DNA of 33,368 nt from contig JAFDAJ010000001.1 in NCBI GenBank assembly GCA_019313915.1, positions 1 through 33,368 on the forward strand, read 5' to 3'. Shown here piece by piece: positions 8,262 through 14,796 of this stretch. Origin of the DNA: Deltaproteobacteria bacterium (GTDB lineage Bacteria > Myxococcota_A > Polyangia > Polyangiales > Houyiibacteriaceae). The notes below the pieces were generated by a model. The model had not been told where the DNA came from. It did no database searches and was given only the letters and a program-made list of their open reading frames with translations. The translations under genes and the position numbers were made by a program. Positions within the stretch are counted from its first letter, which is position 1. Each line of letters starts with the position of its first letter.

Positions 8262-8316
8262 GGGTGAATCTTAGCTGGCAAAGCCGATCCGCGGTACTTC
8301 GTGCGGCTGGCCTCGC

Positions 8317-10020
8317 CTATCGGCGCCAGGCTGCCCCAATCGAGAAGCCCCAATACTGATCCGCCGCTCCACCGGCCACGTAGGGTGGGTCCGGGGGCAC
8401 GGGGTTCAGGTCGAGCCCGTAGCGGCGGTAGTCGATTCCCAGCCGTATTTCGAAGCCCTTGGGAAGCGCGTAGCCGAACATCACCATTGCGTCCATGCCG
8501 TTGGCTGTGGCCTCGGGGAACCACAAGCTCGTGCCGACCCCTCCGACCGAGAACACCCCACGGAAGGCGAGATTGGCCATCACGATGAAGCGCTCCTTCT
8601 CGCCGATGCCGACTCGAAATCCTGCGCCAATTCGGACGAACTCGTACCTCACGCTCGGAGTCTGCGCCGTGTTGTCTTCGCCGGGCACGGGCGGTCCCGA
8701 GAGTCCGAAGCGGAAGCTATGCACGCCGTAGTCGATGACGAATGACGGCTCCCACCGCCCAGTCGGGTATCGCCAGCGCAATCCGATCAGGAACTGCTGC
8801 GACTCAGTTGGAAATTGAGCTCCGTCGGCCCGGGTGGAGTCGAAGTTGAACACCCGCTCCCATTCGAAGTCGATGCCAAACTGAGCGCCCACGCCTGCGG
8901 TGAAGTGAGCACCGGGGTAGTATTGGAACTTCGTGCCGACCCCCGGTCCGATACCAAGCTTGTAACTGCGCAGGTCGCCACGAAGGTCATCCTTGTAGGC
9001 GAAGTCGCGGTGTACCAAACGGAAATCGAACTCGATGTCGACGGCCGCAGGCCGCTGCTCTTTAGGACGCTTCGCCTTGTATTTGACCTCTGCCTTGGCC
9101 TTCTTCGGCGCTTTGACCACGGGAGCCGCAGTCACCGCGGTGACGGGCACGACGGCGACCGCGCCCGGAACCGCTACGCCGAGCTTCCTGATGTCCTTCC
9201 GAAAGTCGGGACCGATGTTCGCTTGTACGGACTTCGCCAGGGCTGCCGACGTGCTCGCGTCGTAGTAGTGCTGACTGATCACCGTTGCACTCTCGCCATC
9301 GACCAGGCGAACGTACGCGGACCACACGCCGTCTTCGCGCAAGACATCGCCCTCGATGAGCCCGCTCACCGCCAGAGCCGAGGCAGGCGCGACGTGTCCT
9401 CCATCCGATTTGAGATCGACGCCGAGGCCGTTGGCCTTGTCGACGAACTGCTTGTTGGAAAAGAGCTCGACGGGTTCAGGGCGGAGGCCCCTCACCGCGG
9501 CACCCCTAATTTTGCCGGCTTGCGCGCCCGTGAAGGGCCGGACGACGAGTCGTGGTTGCGTTGGTGCGGATGGCGGCTCTGGCTCCGCCACGGCGCCAAC
9601 TACCGGCAATCGCCCGGTTTTCATTAGCTGAACGACGACGCGGTTGGACAACCGTGTGACGCTCGAAGAAGTGGTCCGGAATTTCTCGATGCGCTGCCCC
9701 TTCGTGTTCCGCACCTCGGTGTCGGCTATCCAACGGCCTTCGACGCGGCGAACTCGCGCGCGCACGAGCACGCTGGCTTTGAGCTTGGTAGCCTGCTTTG
9801 CGTAGCCCTTGGTCTTCTTGACGACGGCGGTCACCCGCTTGAGCGGAACCACTTGAACATCCGCGGCCCGCAGACTCTTCTGCACATTCTGGCGGACTTT
9901 GGCCGCCTGAGGGCCTTGGAACGGCAACAGGGCCGCTGCGCCGTCGTCGGCATATGCAACGTCCACCGACGAAAACAAACTCAGCAACGCTGCCAACGCA
10001 CAGAAGCGCAACAATCGCAT
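8317..10020 (-). CDS. Outer-membrane protein with duplicated N-terminal domain and C-terminal beta-barrel
   Basis: A 567-residue protein with a clear signal peptide (cleavage near AYA-D, residue 24). Residues about 28-137 and 157-272 look like tandem copies of one alpha/beta domain: each opens with a PFxGxQAxK motif (33-41 and 162-170) and ends with a strand pattern around VEGRWIADTEVR or EDGVWSAYVRLV. This pattern recalls the TolB-N/CsgG/FlgO-like fold, which is inference. A Lys/Pro/Ala-rich linker (about 290-325) joins them to about 240 residues of alternating polar and hydrophobic strands with many Gly and aromatic residues, as expected for an outer-membrane beta-barrel of eight or more strands. 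The gene begins 3 bases after the CX4CH lipoprotein gene, so they are co-transcribed. No named family recognised. Confidence 0.65.
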   Translation of the reverse strand: MRLLRFCALAALLSLFSSVDVAYADDGAAALLPFQGPQAAKVRQNVQKSLRAADVQVVPLKRVTAVVKKTKGYAKQATKLKASVLVRARVRRVEGRWIADTEVRNTKGQRIEKFRTTSSSVTRLSNRVVVQLMKTGRLPVVGAVAEPEPPSAPTQPRLVVRPFTGAQAGKIRGAAVRGLRPEPVELFSNKQFVDKANGLGVDLKSDGGHVAPASALAVSGLIEGDVLREDGVWSAYVRLVDGESATVISQHYYDASTSAALAKSVQANIGPDFRKDIRKLGVAVPGAVAVVPVTAVTAAPVVKAPKKAKAEVKYKAKRPKEQRPAAVDIEFDFRLVHRDFAYKDDLRGDLRSYKLGIGPGVGTKFQYYPGAHFTAGVGAQFGIDFEWERVFNFDSTRADGAQFPTESQQFLIGLRWRYPTGRWEPSFVIDYGVHSFRFGLSGPPVPGEDNTAQTPSVRYEFVRIGAGFRVGIGEKERFIVMANLAFRGVFSVGGVGTSLWFPEATANGMDAMVMFGYALPKGFEIRLGIDYRRYGLDLNPVPPDPPYVAGGAADQYWGFSIGAAWRR

Positions 10021-10023
10021 CCA

Positions 10024-10470
10024 CTAACCCCCGTCCGAGGTTCCCCCACCGGAACCGCCCAGCTCGATGATCCACTCTCGAAGAATCTGTATTTCACTCG
10101 GAGTGAGAGTGCCCGTGATTGGCATCTGGAGCCCGCAGACGCCGGGCAGTTTGAAAATCTTGTCGAATAAGTAACTCCCGTCTGGATCGCCGGCGACGAC
10201 CAAGATGTCGCTCTCGCACCCGATACCGACTGCGTTGACGTCCACGACGCGGCCATCGACATTTGGCGAGACGAGATCGAGCCCGGCCGCCGCCAGCGAT
10301 GTGGCATCATGGCAACCCGTGATCCCACAACTATCGGCGAGCACCATCTCTGCGCTCTTTGGATTCGTGCCGCCGTCTATGAAGTCTTCCGGGTTCGACA
10401 AGCTCCCGACACACCCCGCAAACAACAATCCCGAACACACCCCAAACGTAAATGAAGCAAAGCGTTTCAT
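10024..10470 (-). CDS. Lipoprotein with cytochrome-like CX4CH motif
   Basis: A 148-residue lipoprotein starting at ATG 10470; an in-frame ATG at 10500 would add ten residues before the leader and is less likely. The leader ends in LFAGC (Cys20). The mature part carries C48-GITG-C53-H54, a CX4CH motif instead of the usual CXXCH of c-type cytochromes, and near the C-terminus MPIT followed by LTPSEIQILREWIIELG. An MP motif followed by an EI...WI...G helix is the usual pattern for the distal Met ligand and last helix of planctomycete/myxobacterial cytochrome c-like domains. It may bind haem covalently or be a degenerate relative. It is the first gene of an operon with an outer-membrane protein and a second lipoprotein. 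Confidence 0.65.
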   Translation of the reverse strand: MKRFASFTFGVCSGLLFAGCVGSLSNPEDFIDGGTNPKSAEMVLADSCGITGCHDATSLAAAGLDLVSPNVDGRVVDVNAVGIGCESDILVVAGDPDGSYLFDKIFKLPGVCGLQMPITGTLTPSEIQILREWIIELGGSGGGTSDGG

Positions 10471-10564
10471 CGCGCGTGCTGATCCCCCCGAATCATCCAT
10501 AAAGCCTAGTAGGCTATGGCATTATTCGTCGAGTTCTGCAGTATTTTTGTGTAAGCGAAGGTGC

Positions 10565-11449
10565 TCAAAGGCTATTGAGGGCCCAGTCGTACGGCTGGAA
10601 AACCACCTCAAAACCCTCGCCCCGAGCGCGCTCCACGGCCGCCGCTACGTCCGGCGCGGCAAACGCCAGGATGAAGTCTACGATCGTCGCCGTCCGGCCC
10701 AAACGGCGAGCGTGTTCCTCGAAGTCGGTTTGATACCACTCGAAGATGGCGGATAGCTGAATTTCTTTGGCCTCGTCGTCGACGCGAACGTGGGGCGGGT
10801 TCGAACAGAAGGCCCGCGTCACCGCGTCGAGTTGATCATCGAGCCGCGCCGGCTCGAAGGCGTACGGCATGAGCGCGGGGCACGACTTCGAAGCGCAGTT
10901 GATCGCGGCGTGAATGCGCGCATCGACGAAGCCACGGATCACTTCGTTCTCGAGGTCATAGAGATTGACTGAGTCCCCGTCGAGCGGAAGACGCAGACCG
11001 TAGAAAAAGCCGAAGCCTGCCCTCGGGTCTAGCCAGCCTCGAACATCGTGTACGGTGTCGATCGGCCAATTGTCGACGACGGCAAACAGGACCAGCGCGT
11101 TGTACGCGTTGATGTAATAGGCGAGTCGCTCCGGCTCGGTCGTGAAGCGGTCCGGAGTCGCGCGCGGCCCAATCTCTGCAAGGGTCGCAATGAAGCGACG
11201 CAAGTTGCCCTCCTCGGCGCGAACCGCGTCGTAGTCGACGCCACCCGGGTGCACCCACCGGCCGAGGCCCGCATTCCACCAACTGTAATCGAAGCCTACG
11301 GCTGGCTGCTCGATCGGTTCCGCCTCGACCGTCACCGAGCGCAGCCCGAGCGCTTTCACGGTGAGCAACCCCGTAGCCCCGATGACCAACACGATCAGGA
11401 GCACGACCGCCCACCAGCGCCCATACCAAGGCTTCGACCGTTGGTTCAC
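10565..11449 (-). CDS. DUF547 domain protein, membrane-anchored
   Basis: A 294-residue protein with one N-terminal membrane segment (about residues 13-35), placing the rest in the periplasm. The body matches the DUF547 family: YYINAYNALV at 111-120, a NWPIDTVHDV segment near 127-136, INCASKSCP with Cys185 and Cys190 at 183-191, and the C-terminal SAIFEWYQTDF at 233-243. DUF547 proteins are widespread in bacteria; their biochemical role is not established, though the conserved Cys and His residues suggest an enzymatic or metal-binding fold. The gene lies 94 bases upstream of the CX4CH lipoprotein gene on the same strand and is divergent from the arsC-like gene; co-transcription with the lipoprotein operon is possible but not shown. 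Confidence 0.85.
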   Translation of the reverse strand: MNQRSKPWYGRWWAVVLLIVLVIGATGLLTVKALGLRSVTVEAEPIEQPAVGFDYSWWNAGLGRWVHPGGVDYDAVRAEEGNLRRFIATLAEIGPRATPDRFTTEPERLAYYINAYNALVLFAVVDNWPIDTVHDVRGWLDPRAGFGFFYGLRLPLDGDSVNLYDLENEVIRGFVDARIHAAINCASKSCPALMPYAFEPARLDDQLDAVTRAFCSNPPHVRVDDEAKEIQLSAIFEWYQTDFEEHARRLGRTATIVDFILAFAAPDVAAAVERARGEGFEVVFQPYDWALNSL

Positions 11450-11501
11450 ACCGGGAGTATTGCACGGACGTCGGAATCGTTACATGCCCTCGCCTAACGA
11501 C

Positions 11502-11855
11502 ATGTCGAGCATTACGATTTGGCACAATCCTCGTTGCAGCAAGTCACGCCAGACGCTGCAGCTCCTTCGCGATCGTGGCATCGAGCCAACTATCGTCGAG
11601 TACTTGAAGACGCCGCCCTCGGAGGCAGAGCTCACCAGCGCATTGAACGCCCTTGGCATCGAACCTCGAGACCTCATGCGAAAGAAGGAAGCGCCCTACC
11701 AAGAGCTGTCGCTCGACGATGGCGCGCTGACCCGGGCGGAGCTCGTCGCTGCAATGGTCGGGAACCCGGTCCTCATCGAACGTCCGGTCGTGTTCCGCGG
11801 TAAGCGCGCTGTCGTTGGGCGCCCCCCCGAGAACGCGCTCGATCTTCTAGACTAG
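11502..11855 (+). CDS. arsC: Glutaredoxin-dependent arsenate reductase (ArsC family)
   Basis: A 117-residue thioredoxin-fold reductase read from ATG 11502, which places the catalytic cysteine at residue 12 as in the Escherichia coli enzyme; an in-frame ATG at 11484 would add six residues. Visible residues match the E. coli ArsC numbering unusually well: HNPRCSKS with Cys12, Arg60, Arg94 in IERPVV and Arg107 in GRPPE, the set that binds and stabilises arsenate and the arsenylated cysteine. The shorter YfgD-like members of the family share this length. Reduction of arsenate to arsenite with glutathione and glutaredoxin is the family reaction. No arsenite exporter or ArsR regulator is adjacent. 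The 3' end overlaps the convergent HAD gene by four bases. Confidence 0.88.
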   Translation: MSSITIWHNPRCSKSRQTLQLLRDRGIEPTIVEYLKTPPSEAELTSALNALGIEPRDLMRKKEAPYQELSLDDGALTRAELVAAMVGNPVLIERPVVFRGKRAVVGRPPENALDLLD

Positions 11856-12556
11856 CGGGAGGCTGTCGGTTCGAACGCAGCCCGGACCGCCGCACAGCCT
11901 AGGTCCGACACCACGACAGTTGCGCCAGCGGCTTCCAATGCGAAACCGTCGTAACCACCGGTGCTCACGGCAACGCAGGCAGCCCCGATCGCATGCGCCG
12001 CAGCCACATCATGCGGCGTGTCCCCGACTACGACGACACGCTCTCGTCCCTGTGGCTCGGCGCACCGTTCCAACCCCCGTTCCAACCCCACACGGAGAAG
12101 GGCCGCGCGATCGGCGTGATCGGAACCGAAGCCCCCGAACGAAAAGAAGGAGTCGAGTCCGCCGCGTGCCAACTTCGCGTACGCAGCGGGTTCGGTGTTG
12201 CCTGTTCCAAGACCGAGGATCACATCCTCACGGGCGCTCAACTCGGAAAGCAAAGACAGGACGCCGGGCAGGACCTCGAAGGCAGTGGCGAGCTGGAGCT
12301 CGCGCGGCAGGTGGGCGACGTAGCGCCGCAGGACTTCGTGAATCAGGCCGTCGTCTGCGGCCACGCCGTATTGCAGGAGCGCCGTGCGAACGATCCAAGG
12401 ATCGGTGCGCCCCGCAAACTCTACCGACTCCAAGCTGACATCTGCGTCGAGGTCATCGAGCACCTCGTCGAGAGCGAGCTCGACCGCGCGCCGCCCAGCG
12501 CCGCCCGCCCGAAGGAGCGTTCCGTCGATATCGAACAAGGCGATGATGGGTGGCAT
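11852..12556 (-). CDS. HAD-superfamily hydrolase (phosphoglycolate phosphatase-like)
   Basis: A 234-residue protein. I chose ATG 12556, which puts the HAD motif I (LFDIDGTLL, Asp9 and Asp11) near the N-terminus; the frame extends upstream to 12613, but that would add 19 poorly conserved residues and overlap the next gene. Motif II is probably the GLGTGN stretch in mid-protein, and motif IV is VVVVGDTPHDVAAA, with Asp residues expected to bind magnesium. A helical cap domain lies between motifs I and II, as in subfamily I phosphatases such as Gph. The substrate cannot be assigned from sequence. It converges on arsC and is divergent from the site-2 protease homologue with 49 bases between starts. 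Confidence 0.85.
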   Translation of the reverse strand: MPPIIALFDIDGTLLRAGGAGRRAVELALDEVLDDLDADVSLESVEFAGRTDPWIVRTALLQYGVAADDGLIHEVLRRYVAHLPRELQLATAFEVLPGVLSLLSELSAREDVILGLGTGNTEPAAYAKLARGGLDSFFSFGGFGSDHADRAALLRVGLERGLERCAEPQGRERVVVVGDTPHDVAAAHAIGAACVAVSTGGYDGFALEAAGATVVVSDLGCAAVRAAFEPTASR

Positions 12557-12605
12557 CGCCCAAATGTAGCAGCCGGACGTTTTCATAGTAGGCTCCGCCG
12601 AGTCG

Positions 12606-13298
12606 ATGGACATTCACCTTCTCTCCAAGCTACCGCTCTGGCTCGCTGCGTTCCTGTTATCGCTGACGTGTCACGAGGCGGCCCACGCCCTCGTCGGTAG
12701 GCTCGGGGGCGACTCCACCGCGGCGAATCAAGTGACGCTCGACCCGTTACCACACATCAAGCGGGAGCCGTTCGGCACGCTCGTCGTCCCGATTTTGTCG
12801 TTCTTCTTGCAGGGGGGCGGCTGGATGATCGGCTGGGCCAGTGCACCGTACGACCCCGCCTGGGCCAACCGTCACCCGAGGCGGGCGGCAGGCATGGCGG
12901 CGGCAGGCCCCGCCGCGAACTTTGCGCTGGCGTTGCTAGCGGCCCTGGCCATTCGAATCGGAATAGCCACCGGCTACTTCAGCTTGCCGACCGGAGGGAT
13001 CAGCCTCGAGACCCTCGCGGTCGCGCCATCCGGCGTCGCCCAAGGGCTGGCACTCTTCTGTAGCGTGCTATTTTCGATCAACTTGATCCTCGGCTGCTTC
13101 AACTTGATTCCGTTTCCCCCTCTCGACGGCTACGCCATCGTTCCGCTCGTGCTCAATGATCGACTGCGGAACAAGTGGTTCCAGCTTTTTTCCGGTGGCG
13201 GCGCACTGATGGGCTTGATCCTCGCTTGGATTCTGTTCGATCGCTTGATGCCACCTGTGTTTCAGACGGCCATCGGCTTATTGTATACGGGAGTCTAG
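12606..13298 (+). CDS. Site-2 protease (M50) family membrane protein
   Basis: A 230-residue intramembrane zinc metalloprotease homologue. The first membrane segment carries HEAAH (His23, Glu24, His27), the zinc and catalytic motif. GPAANF at 101-106 and NLIPFPPLDGY with Asp174 supply the other conserved M50 elements; Asp174 is the expected third zinc ligand. Four to six hydrophobic segments are present. There is no PDZ domain and the protein is short, so it belongs with the compact site-2 proteases, not with RseP, and its substrate is unknown. The adjacent plus-strand TPR gene starts 26 bases downstream and may be in the same operon. Confidence 0.87.
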   Translation: MDIHLLSKLPLWLAAFLLSLTCHEAAHALVGRLGGDSTAANQVTLDPLPHIKREPFGTLVVPILSFFLQGGGWMIGWASAPYDPAWANRHPRRAAGMAAAGPAANFALALLAALAIRIGIATGYFSLPTGGISLETLAVAPSGVAQGLALFCSVLFSINLILGCFNLIPFPPLDGYAIVPLVLNDRLRNKWFQLFSGGGALMGLILAWILFDRLMPPVFQTAIGLLYTGV

Positions 13299-13324
13299 GC
13301 GCCAACTCGTGGTAACCTGACGAC

Positions 13325-14167
13325 GTGCGATGGATCGGGGTAGCTCTGGGGTGCGCGCTGTGGCTGACGGCACCCGTTGTGTCTGCGGATGCAGCTGACG
13401 CGCACTACCACATCGCCAAGACACTGCGGGCTGAAGGTCGCTACGAGGAAGCGCTCAGGGAGATCGATCTTGCGGTGGCGACGAGACCGACCTACGCGCA
13501 AGGGCATCTTACGCGCGGCTCCATTTTACGCAGGCTCGGACGCTACGAAGAGGCTCTGAAAGCGTTCAAGCGCGCAATCCAGCTAGAACCCAAGGACGGC
13601 AGGGCCTACGGCCTGGCCGGTGCCACGCTGCTGCGGCTCGACCGCCCCAAGCAGGCCGTGAAGTGCCTGGAGAAGGCAACTGCGCTCGAGCCCGAACACA
13701 CGAACCACTGGCTCAACCTCGGGGTGGCGTACCGCCGGTCGAAGGACAACGACGCGGCGATCGTGACCTACGAAAAAGCGCTGAGAGTCGTCCCGAACAA
13801 TCCGCAGCTGCTGAACAACCTCGGCGTGGCGCTCCGCAAGGCACGACGCTACGACGAAGCGATCAAGGCGCACGAGAAGGCAATGGCGGGAGACCCTTAC
13901 GACCCGGATGTGGCGCGCAACTTGGCGATCTCGTTGCGCGGAGCGAAACGCTACAAAGAGGCAATCCCCATCTACATCAAAGCGATCGAGCTCGGCGAAG
14001 GTGGGCCAGCCGACCTCTTGTTCGATTTGGCATCCTGCTATGAAAAGGTGGGCAACACGCAGATGGCCATCGCGACTTTCGAACGGTACATCAAGGTCAT
14101 CGAGAATACTGACCCCGCGGCAGCAACGCGCGCCCAACGCGCGGTCGACAACCTCGGGAAGCGATAG
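13325..14167 (+). CDS. Periplasmic TPR-repeat protein
   Basis: A 280-residue protein starting at GTG 13325, where a signal peptide (residues 1-25, ending near DAADA) begins at once. The rest consists almost wholly of 34-residue tetratricopeptide repeats, about seven, with the typical pattern (for example LGRYEEALKAFKRAIQLEP and NLGVAYRRSKDNDAAIVTYE). TPR arrays hold partner proteins together; no enzymatic motif is visible. Position just after the site-2 protease gene suggests joint expression, but a functional link is only a guess. The downstream neighbour converges on it after 16 bases. Confidence 0.85.
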   Translation: MRWIGVALGCALWLTAPVVSADAADAHYHIAKTLRAEGRYEEALREIDLAVATRPTYAQGHLTRGSILRRLGRYEEALKAFKRAIQLEPKDGRAYGLAGATLLRLDRPKQAVKCLEKATALEPEHTNHWLNLGVAYRRSKDNDAAIVTYEKALRVVPNNPQLLNNLGVALRKARRYDEAIKAHEKAMAGDPYDPDVARNLAISLRGAKRYKEAIPIYIKAIELGEGGPADLLFDLASCYEKVGNTQMAIATFERYIKVIENTDPAAATRAQRAVDNLGKR

Positions 14168-14183
14168 CGAGGTCAGACACGCC

Positions 14184-14705
14184 TCAGTTGATGAAGAAGC
14201 TGAAGCCGGCTTCGATGCTCCAGGCATGGTTCGGCGCGCCGGGCGGCATCTTGAAGTACCGTATCCATCGGCCGCGCACTTCTAAGCCCAACCACGAGAG
14301 GAAACCGTACCCGAGCCCGGCAAAGGCGCCAATGGTGCCCGTGCCCTCCACGTGGGTCACCAATGGGACACCGAGGTAGCCGCCGGTGAACGCGCCCGAG
14401 AGGCGTAGCTTCTTGATGTTGCCGCGGAGCGCGATCAGGGCCCCACCACCAAAGCCGGGATCGTCGAGTGGCCAACCTTTGCCAAGCCACTGAAAGTAGG
14501 CGCCCAGGTGCAGAGGCCCCGCTACGCCGTAGGAGCCGTCCAGCCAGAGAGTCGGCTGCCATTTCCTCTTGCCGTTGAACTTGGACACCGACCCACCGAA
14601 GACCCCGTCAAAGGCAACGAGATCATAGCTGTCGGCGAAGGCCGTTCGAACGGGCCCGAGCACCGCGAGTGAACAGAGGACGACGAGCATGGACGCGAAT
14701 CGCAT
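14184..14705 (-). CDS. Small outer-membrane beta-barrel-like protein
   Basis: A 173-residue protein, taken from the ATG at 14705 because its signal peptide (about 1-25, ending AFA-D) starts there. The mature part is rich in glycine and aromatic residues with alternating hydrophobic strands (LHLGAYFQWLG, TIGAFAGLGYGFLSWLGLEVRG) and ends in a strand with a near-terminal phenylalanine (FSFFIN), as outer-membrane beta-barrels do. The length suits an eight-stranded barrel. I do not recognise a family. It lies downstream of pckA on the same strand with 81 bases between. Confidence 0.6.
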   Translation of the reverse strand: MRFASMLVVLCSLAVLGPVRTAFADSYDLVAFDGVFGGSVSKFNGKRKWQPTLWLDGSYGVAGPLHLGAYFQWLGKGWPLDDPGFGGGALIALRGNIKKLRLSGAFTGGYLGVPLVTHVEGTGTIGAFAGLGYGFLSWLGLEVRGRWIRYFKMPPGAPNHAWSIEAGFSFFIN

Positions 14706-14762
14706 CACGCCCATGGCTGTTACCACAACTCAGGTGGCGGCCCCCAAAACCTGCGGCCCGGT

Positions 14763-14796
14763 GCGCTGCTCAGCCGGCGGCGCTGCTCAGCCGGCG
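14763..14796. repeat. Perfect tandem duplication of 17 bases at the end of pckA
   Basis: GCGCTGCTCAGCCGGCG occurs twice head to tail at 14763-14779 and 14780-14796. The pckA stop codon (complement of 14787-14789) lies within the right-hand copy, so the duplication extends across the last codons and the 3' flank of that gene. The unit is not a multiple of three. It looks like a local replication-slippage product, not part of a mobile element. Confidence 0.85.

Noticed and set aside
10503-10515. AGCCTA-G-TAGGCT palindrome upstream of the CX4CH lipoprotein gene
   Set aside because: Only 13 bases and with no partner or T-run; could be chance.
12606-13298. RseP-type regulated protease
   Set aside because: No PDZ domain and too short; only the compact M50 core is present.
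14763-14796. Insertion-sequence footprint or target-site duplication
   Set aside because: The copies are directly adjacent with nothing between, and no transposase or terminal repeats are nearby.
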